64,000 bases of DNA from Malachius bipustulatus (GCA_910589415.1 OU342639.1:19104268-19168267), one strand, 5' to 3'. Shown: positions 12,284 through 25,230, counted from the first letter of the stretch. Translations and numbers: made by a program. The notes: a model not told the origin generated them from the letters alone.

Positions 12284-13110
12284 TTCTGAAATTTTCCATG
12301 GTCAGGTCATATAAGATCATGTTAGTGGTTTACTGTGAAAATTTAATTTCCTTTGTTTGAAAACGTACGCCATAAAATGGATTTTATGGAGATCAATTTT
12401 TATTTAAAATTTAAAGATTTAAATTTTAACAAAACAAAAAAAATTGGCAAAATTCAACAATTTTGTCCCTTTTCCTGTGCCCGCCACTGGTCAACTTTAC
12501 CTAAAAACTGCTATTTTTACACTATTACCTTTAAATTCGAAAAAAGTTACAGGGGAGTTTTGAAAGTCGAAAATTTGAAATATTAGAGGAATAAACATCA
12601 TGTAAAAAAAATCGAATATCTCCGCCATTTGTCTTGGTTGCTTCTTGAAATTTTTCAGAGCTAAGAATTATTCGTATATACCTACCTAAGTTGTCCACTG
12701 TAAAATTTTCAGTTCAATTCCTTCAAAAATAGGCTTAAAACGGTTTTAGAAATTAAGCCATTTTTACCCTTTTCCTACCCACGCCACTGACTTTATAATA
12801 CAAATAACGCAAATTCTATTGCATTAACTCAAATTTCAAATAATTTTCTTCCAATCTTACATTAATTTAATTTAAAAGTTTTTTTCTATTTTGCTTACAC
12901 AGGCAAAAAGTACCTAAGATTTTTCCGAAAATTCAAAAAGTCGCCATTTTGGAACAGTTCCACGGATTTTGCTCAAATGCAATACCAAGAACACTCCTCA
13001 TGAATATCTTACTCCCACAAAAATTTCAGTTTATTTCGTTCACTAATCTCATGAAAGATAAAGCTATACAGGGGGCGTTTTTAAAATCGAAATTTCGAAA
13101 AATCGAAATA
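12284..13110 (+). repeat. Single diverged copy of the ~655-bp repeat unit
   Basis: Matches the array at 39430-40995 in order and spacing: GAAATTTTCCAT-GTCAGGTCATAT, GAGGAATAAACATCATGTAA, TCTCCGCCATTT, CCCACGCCACTGACTT, TTTTGCTCAAATGCAATACC, ACTCCCACAAAAATTTCAG and TTCGTTCACTAATCT. It is on the same strand as the array but has no second unit and no hammerhead module downstream. The copy at 13204 was inserted beside it. Confidence 0.7.
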
Positions 13111-13203
13111 CAACAGGCCGCGGATTGTATATACACTAGAGGTACGGCAGGACACAAACATGCACGTCACACAACTGACTGATGAAGATAAACTTGCTGG
13201 CAA

Positions 13204-14028
13204 ACAGGCATGGTACACCTCCTTTTTTTTCTTTATTTTTTGAGATAATTTTTTGAAATTTGGTACGTCGCATATTCTCGATAGAGCGCACTTTTTAGCA
13301 GAAAATTGAATTTTTTCCCACATCTGGTTTTTCCGGAAATGTTACCAACTTTTTATTTTTAAGCGGGACACCCTATATATTATTAAATTTTTGCATTCTA
13401 TACATTTGTACAAATCCAACAATACCACATAAGTACCATTTTAAATGTCAAATTTGTTTTTATTTAATTTTTTATTTCTCAATTATAGTGTGCCATGACT
13501 TCAGTTGTGTTCGTCACAGATGCAAAATGGGTACACCAAAATGTCCCTTATTAAGAGTACTAGTAGACGGTACCTTGGTACCAATATGGTACCATTTGAA
13601 AAAAAATGAATTCAGTTCAAAAAATCATTCCGGTGCGCATTATTTATCCATAAATCACTTAATTTAGTACTTTGAACAAAAACTCGATTTTTCCAGCATT
13701 AGATGATCCAATTGGAGTAAAACGAAATAGTCATGGCACACTATAATTGAGAAATCAAAAATTAAATAAAAACAAATTTGACATTTAAAATGGCACTTAT
13801 TTGGTATTGTTGGATTTGTACAAATGTACAGAATCCAAAAATATAATAATATATAGGGTGTCCTATTTAAAAATAAAAAGTTGGTAACATTTCCGGAAAA
13901 ACCGGATGTGGAAAAAATTCAATTTTGTGCTAAAAAGTGCGCTCTATCGAGAATATGTGACGTACCAAATTTCAAAAAATTATCTCCAAAAATAAAGAAA
14001 AAAAGGGGGTGTACCCACACACTGTATA
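13204..14028. mobile_element. Palindromic MITE, TATACAGTGTGTGTCAC family, copy 2
   Basis: Same arms as 5674-6527, but the loop is reverse-complemented: here CTTCAGTTGTGTTCGTCAC is on the left and CGAAATAGTCATGG on the right. The outer ends are trimmed. The left begins at ACAGGCATGGTACACC, without the TATACAGTGTGTGTC part, and the right jumps from GGGTGTACC to CACACACTGTATA, losing the ATGCCTGTG segment. Confidence 0.82.
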
Positions 14029-15200
14029 ATCACAACCATTGTCTGCAGATAAACTATACTCTAATTACAAACGACTGATTTAAATAAGACTCTATAGAGT
14101 AGGAATTTCAAACTGGTAACTGATACATATTATGAGCTTATCGACAAGACGATGGTCAAATATAAACAAAAAATATAAATAAAAATAGAGAAAGTAAATC
14201 TGACAAGAAAACACTATAGGTGGCAGAAGAATGTATAACGCTATTAAAATAAATATTTATTTCAAACAATATTTCCCATAGCTAAACAAAGTTTATATTC
14301 CCCTGCTATAAAGCATTAAAAAATTTCATTATAGAAGGAAAGAATAGGTATATCTTCTTTTGATTATAATATTCTTCTCGAAAAACGAGTAATATGCATT
14401 CAATAAACAGAAAAAGTGTGATCATGTTTTCTGGATATAGAGCTGGAATAGATGAAGAATGAATCAGGACATTATGAATAGGAAAATTCATTTTTGCATG
14501 TCAGATCGGAATCCAGTGCCTGGAAATCTAGGACCGAGAGTACATTATAGAGATCCGAGATGAGCCTAGCAGAATCCATACAAGGAGATGATATTTTCAT
14601 TAATTATCTTATGTCTGGCTCGGGATATACACACGCACTGTCGGGATGAAAAAGGCTCTGGAAAGGCCGCGCTCGGCAGATCCTTGATCCGCTTAGAGCC
14701 TATGCGACACATCCAGCTGTACCGGTGATCCTTAGCGATCAATTTCTCCACGGACTATATGATATTATCCTTGTTCGCGTACTCGTGAACAGATACGGAG
14801 GGGAAGAAACTCCAACTCCGCCAGTAGCTTCAGTTTAATTACAGACTGGTAGCATCCCCTGAGACTGGCGGGGCTTCTAGCTAGCATCCACCCTTTTTTC
14901 GCCAAGCCATCCTGCTCCAGCTCGAGTCGGAAGGGTGGTTGTCCTTCTTATCTATCTCTCTCTCTTTATTTGTCTCTTTTAGGCCGATTCCTTCTCTCTC
15001 TTGTCGACTATCTAGCTCTTATAGATCTGCCGGGGAAAGACATCAACTTCGACTTCGACCTGAAACGACGGATAGATTCTCATCGTATGGTGAAAAAATT
15101 TATCTAGTTACCCTTTACAGGATGTTTACCAATTAAAACACATTTACCTTTTTTCCCATACAGCACCAACAGAGAATATTCTCGAAGAATATTTTAGAAT
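14029..15200. other. Unassigned sequence with a GC-richer island
   Basis: 14560-15080 is less AT-rich than its surroundings and has a CT-rich run (TCTATCTCTCTCTCTTTATT, about 14950). A 61-codon minus frame at 14566-14751 and a 65-codon plus frame at 14939-15136 show no recognisable domain. It could be a decayed retroelement or a regulatory island. Confidence 0.35.
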
Positions 15201-15300
15201 TAGGTGGACAACCTCCGGGGGGTTTGGGGGTATGGAGTAACCCCTAACAGCAAAGGGGGGTTCGGGTCCTCCCCCGAAAAATTTTCCAGAAAAGTTGGTG
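15201..15300. repeat. G-rich repeat unit, also present inverted near 46860
   Basis: Contains G6 (15217), G5 (15226), G6 (15255) and GGG (15264) with intervening CCCC, giving GGGGTATGGAGTAACCCC and GGGGTTCGGGTCCTCCCCC. The reverse complement of 46860-46945 has the same order of blocks, so this is a dispersed repeat of unknown class. It adjoins the left end of the palindrome at 15312. Confidence 0.5.
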
Positions 15301-15311
15301 TAAAATACTTA

Positions 15312-15707
15312 TATACAGGGTGTTAGAAAATAAGTGCGATAAACTTCAGGAGTGATTCTCTGCATGCATGAAAAAATAATGATAGTTTGTTATGTAAACG
15401 TATGTGCGCAAATGCTTCGTTTTTTCAGATACGGGGTGTGTTATAGGTTTTCTTAAAAACTGAAACCGGTCGAGATATGCAAAATGAAATTTGGTAGGTT
15501 CTAAGAGGAAGTTATTGTGCATTTTTTGACCTGCAATTAAGAAGTTTATGTTCATCGGTGGCGCGCATATACGGATAATGATCTCAAATTTCTTAAAGAA
15601 AAAAATGGTACGTCATGCACTGAAATAATTTCTATTAAATTGTCATTATTTTTTCATGTAGAATCACCCCCTGAATTTGTCGCACTTATTTACTAATACC
15701 CTGTATA
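15312..15707. mobile_element. Palindromic MITE, GTTAGAAAATAAGTGCGA family
   Basis: The left end TATACAGGGTGTTAGAAAAT pairs with ATTTACTAATACCCTGTATA at the right. The inverted arms also share AGTGCGATAAA-TTCAGG and TTCTCTGCATGCATGAAAAA / TTTTTTCATGTAGAATCA. It has no coding capacity. Confidence 0.75.
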
Positions 15708-17230
15708 CTTTCAATGTGTACATTGAACAAGATTTTTAACTAAATCCATTAGAAAGATAAGTTAGGTTTATAGCGAGTAAGGTAAAACGTTCGCATTCGT
15801 AGTTATCCTTATTTGAAATATTTTAGTCTTATTGTCAAGTGTTCCACAACTAATGTCAGCATAGACTGAAAGATATAAAGGATAACGACAAGAGACAAGT
15901 CAGGTGACGAGATAGACTTTTCAGTAATGAGATCTATAAACTGCACTTGAAGAGAAGTTGTTTTCAAACAACCATCACACTTGGAAAACCGTAAAAAACA
16001 TCAAGAACCGAAAACCGCAGCGTTGACGTTTTCAAAGTGCTTTCAAGCTTTTTGTATTTCTCTATATGTAGGTAGTTCGATTTCTTTATCCCTCTTCCAG
16101 GTATAGGATATTAAGTTTTTCTTTCACAGTTTATTAGATGTTAGCCAATCTACCTCATACTGTAAAATATACACATCTGTAGGTATATGTCTAATATAAC
16201 AAGAACAATATGTTAGCTAATTAATACTCTTAGGTATACATTCTTAAATGATGGACCGAAAAATAATAAGAAACATGGAACGGGCTAAACTACCAATGTA
16301 AAAAAGTAAATCGAATCAATGAATTCATTTGACTATACCTAAACGCAATTTTGTCTTAATCCCTTATTAAAAGCATCAGCAGTATCAATAAATGCCCCCT
16401 GCCAAACGAATTGTATTGTCTGATAGGACGATCAAAGATCTGATGGGAGCTCTCCCAAGTCCTAACTGACCCTAACGAGATTGGAACTAAAGAAACAATA
16501 CTGAAGCAGGGGTATAGATTGAACGTGCATTAAGCGATCGTGCGTGCATATCACGGACTACACTGTGTTTAGGAACACAATGCGTGTTACAAGATACGGC
16601 CAGGACCGTGACCAGAATCCTGCACAACTTCAACAATACATAGGTATATTTATAGTCCTGGCTAAACATACTAATACACAAAATTTGTCATTTTCAACAT
16701 TACGGGATGAATTATTATTGGTCACATTGGTATAGGAGTTGTAATTATAGGGCAGTCATCGGGTTGTTATATACCTATATACAGCGTGTTTAACACAAAA
16801 CTTTCCATACCATTTCGATGAGTTGATGGAAGAGTTTTTTCGAGAAAATTCAAGGACTTTTACCACGGGGACACATTTACTTTGCAGCCTTAAATGGGAA
16901 AGTTGGTTGGATTCGTGAAAATTTATGAAAGAATATTATGCATGATAAAACTGTTCACTGATTTCAATTAAGTATTTAATTAAGGGCATCAAACTTTTAA
17001 CGCAGATATATACCTACAGTTGCTGCACATCATTCCTACATCCAAAGAGCGTTATTCAACAAAAGAGTTTATTGGACTTTAACGAGTGTATTGGAGACCT
17101 CAAAAAAATAAAAGAGTAGGTATACCGATTATCATTTCTCCATAACTTGTTTTTTTCGAGATAGGCGTGTTGCAGCTCTGCACAAGAAATGTTTAATTAT
17201 TGTTATATTCAGATTTTTCGATAAAGTATG
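15708..17230. other. Unassigned sequence with one lone CAGGGTG-type end
   Basis: TATACAGCGTGTTTAACAC near 16780 resembles the common terminus but has no inverted partner. Otherwise only short frames and TAGGTATA-type words were seen. Confidence 0.35.
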
Positions 17231-17610
17231 TATACAGGGTGATTCAGGTTTTATCTTGTTGACTCCAGGGAACGATAGAGAATCGAAAAATAATATCAGT
17301 CTGCTTCATGAACTATATTCGGGAAATGCTTCGTTAAGAAAATACAGGGTTAAGTTTAAAAGGAAAAAAATCGTATTTTTCAAATATAAAAAAATTGGCT
17401 GATTGAAATAATTTGCAATTTTGTACAGTTGTACTAATTGAAGTACATGATTTGATACTTGCGATGAAAAATTCTTCCATCCAGTGGCAGAGATCTGGGC
17501 TTGTTCTTACCTTAATTATTAAATAATTTCTATGCCACTGACTTTAATGCAAATTTGTTATTTTTGTTAGATACCTCTTGTTGTTTAGAGAAGAAAAGTC
17601 ATCGTACGTT
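17231..17610. mobile_element. Left half of the GATTCAGGTTTTATC palindrome family
   Basis: Starts TATACAGGGTGATTCAGG and follows the left arm of 30073-31037, including AATGCTTCGTTAAGAAAATA, CAGTGGCAGAGATCTGGG and TTTAGAGAAGAAAAGTCATC. The right arm is missing, so this is a half element. Confidence 0.7.
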
Positions 17611-18054
17611 TGCAGAAATCGTAAATGCAGATTTTTATCGACCTGGCCTTTATTAAAAATATGAATCATAAAGTATTCAAGTGTGTACAGGATTTCAACT
17701 GCCAGCCGGCAGCTGATGAAATTATAAGTGAGTCCAGGCTGTCTTATCGTGTTCCTTGAAGATTTGCTCCGAATATATCGTCCGCAAGAAACTAATACCT
17801 ACATGTTTCTGAAACAAGGAGAAAATAAAAACGTTTCAGCTCTTCAAACATGTAGATATATACAAATCCTATACCAATCACATCCTCCGAAAAACCACCC
17901 GCAGCTATTCAAGACTGATCAGGCAAACGACTGATTATGAATACCATCCCGACTTTGTCAGACCCAGCACCACCTTCAAGAAGAGCTCACCCACTTAGAT
18001 CATGATCTGCAGGCGAATGGCTACACCGTTCAAGAGCGGTAAAGTGTGTCTTTA

Positions 18055-18685
18055 TTTCAGAGCTCACCATGGGTATATATCTCATAAACTCTAAGAGAGA
18101 AAGGGTTGTTAAACTAGAGAAAAGCTGCTGTATTTTGTGCCCACCACGAATCCGTCGAAACATTTAAGATATTTGGGACCGTTCCTGAAATATTCTGAAT
18201 AAACTGAAAAATCGAAATTTTTCATATGCTTTCATAAGTCATCAAAAGCCATCAACTCGACACTTGAAAAATTTTCAAAGTCTACTAGATCCCAGTATTC
18301 ATAGTCATCTTGTGTTTTTCTTATGGCCGCCATATTAGATTGTCATGTCATTCTGTGTTAAAAAAATTAGGGAAACCAAAAATCACATAAAAAAAAATTC
18401 AAAATTTTATTCTACTTTTTTGAAAAAAATAACCTTTCTTCAACCGAATGTCAATAACCATCAGTCAAGCAATTTCACATCATATTGCGACGTCACACAG
18501 GACGTCGTTCGGTGATAAAATTTTCTTTTTGTTTTCGAAAAAAGAAGAAATTTTGAAGAATCTTTTTAATATGATAGATTTTTGGTTTCCTTTATTTTTT
18601 TAATACAGAATGACATGAAAATCCAATATGGCGGCCATAAGAAAAACAAAAGTTGACTATGAATACTCTGGGATCTAGTATAGGT
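18055..18685. mobile_element. Diverged GGCGGCCAT-family palindrome
   Basis: The inverted core is TCTTATGGCCGCCATATTAG (about 18310) against AATATGGCGGCCATAAGAAA (about 18626), with CTAGATCCCAG / CTGGGATCTAG further out. The outer left arm retains ATATCTCATAAACTCTAAGA-type sequence, but neither end keeps CAGGGTG. An old copy. Confidence 0.65.
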
Positions 18686-21590
18686 ATATGGATCGAGCGA
18701 AAGTTCTCATTAAAAATTAATAAAAAATTATACCATGATCTTTCAAGAACTAAATCGCATGTGATGGTGTAAGAATATAGGAATTATTATATGTTTGATT
18801 AGTTTACGAGGACAGCAGCATCCAGCCGTCGCCAGACTCAGGTGGATGAAGGGATTTGCCTATACCTATATCTTCGTAAGATTTATTTCAAAGATACAAG
18901 CAAGAGCCTCTCCACACCTATACATAGAAGGGCGAGTTCGAACCTGACGTCCAAGTGATCCGATAACTAACGGATGCTGGTGTGTTATTACATGACGGCT
19001 TATATTTAAATGATTAATCGGAAACGTAGTGACTTTTAAGCCACTTTAGATTACGGAGCCGCCAGTACGAACATCTAGCGAGTAGAATATGTACGAAGGC
19101 CACCTATTATTTAGTGGAGCGGAAAGAGCTTATCTCGCTTATTTAAGGTAAAAAAATTTTTCGGAGTAGAAAGATATGGGACTGGTACCATCATATTACG
19201 GGATCTTTGGGGCACTAGAATCTCGTTTTACGACAAGCTCCTTTGGTGCTGACAAAAGTTACAGCCCTTTGAATATCAGATTTGTGATTTTTTTTCACGG
19301 GTAGAAGTTTCGCAAAGTAATTTTTTTCTCCGTCACCGGTTGACATTGGGGACCCTAGTTTTGTTTTTCCTTTATAGTTATGATTAGTGAACGAAATGAC
19401 GTAGGTATATAAAATGCAAGAAGTTTGTTCAATTTTCAAAATATTCAGTGTTTTTGTCCGATTAATCACACAATTTCTGCAAAGTTCCCGCTTTGAACAC
19501 CTTTAAATTTTTTTTCACGATATCGATTTCAGTTTTTTTGCTACCATCTGATAAAATGAAGCTTTGTAAACATTTTATTCCGTACAATATGTAGTCGCGT
19601 TTCAAAAATAAACTTTCTAGAGTCGTTGATATGAAACCCTGAACGGCTGAGAAAGATTGTTTACTGTTATGTAGGTAAGTAGGTACCTATATTCAATAAT
19701 AATTTAGGGACTTTTATTTATTGTAATATTGTTTAAATAAGGCTTAGTTATTTATTAAATATTTAAACATGCTTGAAATTCATTGAAAATATTCATATTT
19801 TCAATTGGTTAGTATACCTAAAAGGCAATAGAAAGCAAGGTATGGTCTAAGCAAGGTACCTATATATTTAGGTATACCTATCTACGACATGCGGTTACAC
19901 CTATTACACCTAATTAGAGCGGCTGGTCGTCACTCGTCATAATTATGCGAAGTATGTTCCTGTTTTTCTCTCCGATATGAATACATATAATGCCGAAAAT
20001 GTATGATTTCTTGAATGAGGGTAATTTCGTAGTCAAAAAGACTGCAGAAAAGAGATTCAATTGTGAAGCTTTCGACATGACATTAGAGCAAAGCATTAAT
20101 TGAGACTGCAAAAGCTATGAGGGGAGGGGGTAGTGGGCTTCACTATAAAACACAAGAAACCTTATTGAGATGGTTAGTAACAAGACATTCACTTGGTGAT
20201 TATGTAAAAAAAAATTAATGAAATACTGTCCCGAACTGATCACCGTCATGCAACGGCAACAGTGCAGTACTGAAAAATGACGGGATGAAAAAGACATCCA
20301 AAAAATGATGGAGTTATTTGAAGAGCAATGGACAAATCCATTGATTGTCGATAATTCCCGAGAATTTAATTAATATTACTATACTGGGTGGATCGCATCA
20401 AAAGAAATTAGAACCACGAGGACTTCATGAAAAATACTTTTTATGCAGACAGTGGTAGTTCTTCTCGACCTATAGTCGACGTAGTAAATGTAAGTTTCGA
20501 CTATTCGTTTTGGAAGTCCCCTTTACAGATGCGATCTTGTTCGTGATCTCGAAGTATAAGTTCCGACGTTTTCTACAAATCTGTTCCAAATCTTTTCAAA
20601 GCTTGATACGCTAATACTTCTTATTTCCCCAATATTTGGGTGTCTATTATAGCTATACCTCAACGCATGCGGGTGCTTTTGATGTTTTAGAACGCAGGAC
20701 GTCTTGCGCTAAAAAGTTTCACCATCACCATCGTCAAGTACCTCATTTCACATCATCACCTTTGCTTCTCTTCACTTATACTTCTCGGTGAAGTCCATAA
20801 CAAGCCCCTCGAGGGTAGGTATAAGTTACAAGTTGTAAATCGTCCTGTATAAATCCAGGAAAGTTTCTAAATGTGGCACTGGCACTACTTATATGTGAAA
20901 CTTCTAATGATTCTAACTCAGTTCTTATATTTTCTAGATTGATTGGGATAATTTTGTTTTCGCGCTCTATGTATACCTATATAGGTGATTTTGGTGTTAG
21001 TTGTTGTGTAGTTGGCATCGATCATCCCCTAGCTTGAATGGCCGCATTTTAGCCGTATTTAGCCGTATTTTAGCTCGCTATTGAGCGAGCTCACCGATAC
21101 ACGCGATCAGCTATTTCCTATTTCAGAAACGGCCTCGAAAAACCGCCATTCAAATGGTCTAATGCACCCAAATTAACCGGACAACATTTGCACCTACTCT
21201 ATAGCATATTCTCTCCCCAATGGAAATGCCAATAGTTACTTTTTTGCTTCATTTTCCACTCTTCTACTAAATACATTTCCCAGTAGTTGTCTTTTATAGA
21301 AAGCCCAACAAAAGAGCAGGGAATAAAAATTGTAACATTTTTCGCTCGGATGTTAATTATTATTGCACGCATGAACATGGTTGTGATGAAAGAAATGTCC
21401 TCTCAATGATTTTTTTTTTTAATCATAGCGAGATCTTTCGTTCGAATCATCATGAATTCTATACAGGATGGCTCAACTTAACTCTATAATAAATTTCTTT
21501 ATTGCAGTGATTTTTTCAACAGTCATGATTATAGTTCCTAAATAGAAACGTTAGTATAATAAAGACTACACCTACATTACTAGTATATAA
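18686..21590. other. Unassigned sequence
   Basis: Nothing coding is supported. Notable are a degenerate tRNA-like B box (18930-18945, listed separately), a perfect 8-bp hairpin AGCTCGCT/AGCGAGCT at 21072-21091 next to repeated TTAGCCGTATT words, and a lone ATACAGGATGGCTCAAC end near 21461. Confidence 0.35.
18925..19010 (-). repeat. Possible tRNA-derived SINE remnant
   Basis: On the minus strand CAGGTTCGAACTCG fits a pol III B box. It is preceded, at tRNA-like distance, by ATCCGTTAGTTATCGGAT, which can fold as an anticodon-like arm. The rest of the cloverleaf does not pair well and no tail or duplication was seen. Confidence 0.28.
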
Positions 21591-21902
21591 GGGTGTTTGG
21601 TAACTGTACAGCCTAAATCGTATAAAATCATGTTAATCATATATATATAAAAGAGAGAATAACTTTTTTCAAGATCAGGCCTCGTTTAGGAAATATCTCC
21701 AAAAATGTAAAACTATAAGGCCGCAATAAAAATGCGTTTTATTCAGTATCTAACTGAACAACAATTTCGAAAATATTTCCTAAAACGACGCTTTCGACGA
21801 TCTTGGAAAAAGTTTTTGTTTGTTTTATGCTTAAAATACAATTTTATACATGACGTTTAATTTTGGCTGTTAGTTCAAAATTAAAGACAAATTACAAGAG
21901 TA
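21591..21902. mobile_element. Half element with GGGTGTTTGGTAACTG end
   Basis: Begins AAGGGTGTTTGGTAACTG, in the style of the CAGGGTG termini. It shows no inverted partner before the next element starts at 21903. Confidence 0.35.
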
Positions 21903-22909
21903 TATACAGGGTGCACCATGTATCCTTCTCTATATTGCTATCTCCTGAACGCTAATAAGAGATACAGGATCGGTTAAATTAGAGAAAAGATGCGCAGTTT
22001 TGTGGCCATCTCGAATTCGTCAAAACATGTGACCGTTCCTGAAATATCATGAAAAAACTGAAAAATCGAGATTTCTTATTTTCCTCATATCTTTTTTATT
22101 ATTGGAAATTAATAAATAATTTTTTGTAGGCTTACATAAGCCGTTAAGAGCTATCCATCTGACATTTCAAAAATTTTCAAGGCCTACTAGATCCAAGAGT
22201 TTTCACAGTCAACTTTCGTTTTTCTTATGGCCGCCATATTATTTTTTCATGTCGTTCGATATGAAAAAAATAATGGAAACCAAAAATTAATAAACTTCAA
22301 AAAAATAAATTTTTTAATTTTTATTCTTAATTTTTCAAAGATAAACCTAATAAAAAATCGTCGAAAAACGTCAAAATTTGTAAAATACACCGAAATAGTG
22401 CTTGCCTTGTGGTTTTTTAATTTATCTATGAAATTCGGTCTAAAAATGTGTCTTTTTTGTAAAGAAAAAAGAAGAATAAATTTTTTTTTAATTTATTTTT
22501 TGAAGTTTAATAATTTTTTGTTTTTATGATTTTTTTTTATACCGAACAACATAAAAAAACACTATGGTGGCCATAAGAAAAACAAAAGTTGACTATGAAA
22601 ATTCTGGGATCTAGTCGGCTTTGAAAATTTTTGAAATATCAGATGGGTAGCTCTTGACGACTTATGTAAGTCCACAAAAAATTATTCATTAATCTCCAAT
22701 AATAAAAAAGATATGGCAAAAATAAGAAATCTCGATTTTTCAGTTTTTTCAGGATATTTCAGGAACGGTCACAGATATCTTGTATGTCTCGACGGAATCG
22801 AGATGGCCACAAAATTATACTCCTTTGGACTTGTTTAACCGACCCTGCATGTATCCGTTAGCGTTAGGAGATAGCAATATAGAGAAGGATACATGGTGCA
22901 CCCTGTATA
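21903..22909. mobile_element. Complete GGCGGCCAT-family palindrome
   Basis: Both termini are intact: TATACAGGGTGCACCATGT on the left and ACATGGTGCACCCTGTATA on the right. The arms are about 400 bp or more with a small centre. The symmetric landmarks are TATTGCTATCTCCT / AGGAGATAGCAATA, CCGTTCCTGAAATATC / GATATTTCAGGAACGG and ATGGCCGCCATATT / CTATGGTGGCCATAAG. An inner terminus-like GATACAGGATCGG / CCGACCCTGCATG lies about 60 bp in. The 100-codon frame at 22227-22529 is palindrome read-through. Confidence 0.85.
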
Positions 22910-23179
22910 AGAGAAAGTATTATATCAGAAATTCGTAGAATCTAATCATAGTACATACCTATACGACTACTATAATAATACGTTGTCATTGAAAGTACCA
23001 ATAAACCTATACCTATAGTGATAAGGTGTTGAGTGATGGAGTCAGTTGGGGGGGGAAGACAGTATATCCAAGGTCGTAATATAGGGTTCCAGGTCGGTGA
23101 GAATTCCCCGGAGATGCCTTGAACCGAAATAATCCAAAAGTTGCAGGGTCCATACCTTGAAATGGTTTAGGAATTTAAT
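22910..23179. other. Unassigned spacer
   Basis: No motif seen apart from a G9 run near 23050. Confidence 0.35.
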
Positions 23180-24340
23180 GAGCGCGTAGGTATAACTTGA
23201 TGTCCTTTTGGTGGATGAAAGAAAGTGTGTCGGTGATTTGAATAATTGGCGATTGCGAACATGACCTGAAGTGCATGGTGAGTGCGATCGGAGAGGTTCT
23301 AGTTTGGCTTGATTTTTTTTAAATCAGTTTCAAAAAAAGAGAAGACATAAGAGCAGGTAAAGTAAGGAGACCATCAAAAGTCGCCTAAAATGACCTCTAT
23401 AGGATTGACTTTTTTTTGCATGGTTGGACACGTCAATCGTTATTTTTGATTTGCCATCCAAGCATGTCTTTTTCGGCCCCCCATCCTTTCCCTCCCAAGG
23501 GGTAGCTACCTCAACTGCAAAAATTCAAATTAGAGCGATCTCGGCTCTGTCGGTTGGGATTGTGGGGAAGGGGGTAAAGGAAGGAGACGAGAACGGCATG
23601 AATGAATCAACTCGGTTTTTGTTAAGTAGAGTCTTAGTTGATTCTCTCCGAGCCATAAAGACGCTCCTTTCTGTGGACGTTGAATTGATTTTATTATTTG
23701 GGAGGCCGCGTTTGCTTTTAACCTGATATGGATGGTTGCATGTATCTTGTATCTTTTGTAGTTACCGCATAATAGAGAAACTATTAGGAAAGAAATTTTG
23801 GTCCTGAGTCATATAATGTATACCTACCTCTGATGTATACTTACTCCTGAGGTGATCGGAGTGAAATGGGATCTCACAAGTCGCGCGGCCATCCAAGTAA
23901 GGGGAAATCCGCGAAGTGCGATACTCTCAATAAGCGTCCGAAGCATCAGTTACTCGTGGCGTCCACCATCGCAAGCCCTGATGGAAAGGTCCAGCAACCA
24001 TATCCGGTCGTCCGCCTATATACTCTCTCCTTCATGGATTAAGTAGTTGGATTAGAGCCCTCTCGGCGGTTGCATTTGTTGCTCAGGAACCAATGTTTGG
24101 AGCAGGAAAGAATTCCAGTCTTTTCTAGAAAGTTATTAAGACGCGATGTGACTACGTGGATTCAAGACAAACACGGATAGTAGGCTAATTGGACTGTAGT
24201 TTTGTGGGTTTTTGACGTCGACGTTCTTGAAAATTGGTAAAAATGGACTGCTGCCTTGAGTTTATCGAGAAATACCTACACACCAGTCTGAAAGGAGTTG
24301 TTAAAAATTTCTGAGATGAATTCTTCGAGAGCTAGCTCAT
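23180..24340 (-). pseudogene. Decayed LINE reverse transcriptase
   Basis: Minus-strand reverse transcriptase remnant broken by several frameshifts and stops. Reading 24340 downwards, fragments in different frames match RT blocks in the right order: NPQNYSPISLLSV (about 24205-24165), FLEKTGILSCSKHWF (about 24130-24085), LLDLSIRACDGGRHE (about 23995-23950, the palm region where LDLSKAFD is usual), LMLRTLIESIALRGFPLTW (about 23945-23890) and WLGENQLRLYLTKTELIH (about 23665-23610, the usual W..N.L.LN..KT thumb block). No single frame is long. The plus-strand frames here (for example 23424-23726) are antisense shadows. Confidence 0.65.
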
Positions 24341-24423
24341 TTAGCCACAGCCATATTTGTATTATACCAACTAAAACTATACTAGTTAAATAAACGAACA
24401 CATACATCCATGGCCAGATTGGG

Positions 24424-24525
24424 ATTCGAACCAGTACGGTGGCAGTTCCAAAGAATTAAACGCGAACACGTTTAGGCGTTATGATGCTCTATACCCATGC
24501 ATACTGCTCCACCGGGTGTTCTATA
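24424..24525 (-). repeat. Possible tRNA-derived SINE remnant
   Basis: On the minus strand CTGGTTCGAATCCC is a good B box. About 55 bases upstream, GGGTATAGAGCATCATAACG could be a degenerate A box. No complete cloverleaf, poly(A) tail or duplication is visible. It adjoins the decayed LINE. Confidence 0.35.
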
Positions 24526-25230
24526 TGCAGGGTTTGCGGCTAGATCCTCAATATAAGTAGAACTTGCAACTCCCAAATCATCATCCCCTAACTTGTTTTT
24601 TTCAAATGACTTCTCTAGTTTTTTTTTTCTTTTTTTCTAAGAAAATCTAAGCATTCTTATATGAGCACTAAGTAGGATTAATTTTGACAAACTTACTGTC
24701 AATTTGTACCGCGACTGATGTATATTATATTTTCTTCAACATAGGAAACGTGGCATTTCGACTTGTGTTATATTATGTTTTTGGAATATATTCGGAACGA
24801 AATCAGTAATCCTGGCCAAGCAGAAAAATTTATAGGATGTCATTTGAAAAAAACAAGTATAGGGGATGATAACTTGGGGGTTGAACAGCGTAATGCTGTA
24901 GGTACTGAGGGTGCGCGCAGCTGCAAATTATTAGTTTATTTGAAATTTTCCAAATTGCAAGTAAACAAAGTGCTGACCTTCATCACCTTGTTAAAAATTT
25001 CAAAAGTAGGTATTAGGTATACACTGTTAGATAACACTTGAAAGTTAAGATATATAGAGTCATATAACCCGATACCTGCTTGAGCGGGTTCTGATGTATT
25101 ATAAAATTGGCTTGTTTTTTTATTTTTTTTTCAAAACTAAAAATTAAAGGATTTATTGGGAGGTATACCAGGATTTTTTCAAAACCTTGTACTTATAACT
25201 TAATTGTAATTTACCGACAACTTGAAGATC
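24526..25230. other. Unassigned sequence
   Basis: Short frames only, for example 92 codons at 24763-25041 without motif. Nothing recognised. Confidence 0.35.

Noticed and set aside
13178..13204. CTGATGA at 13182 as a second hammerhead core
   Set aside because: No GAAA at the required position and no pairing stem II; the following sequence is cut by a MITE.
22227..22529. 100-codon frame
   Set aside because: Lies wholly in the centre of a palindromic MITE; Lys/Asn/Phe-rich read-through.
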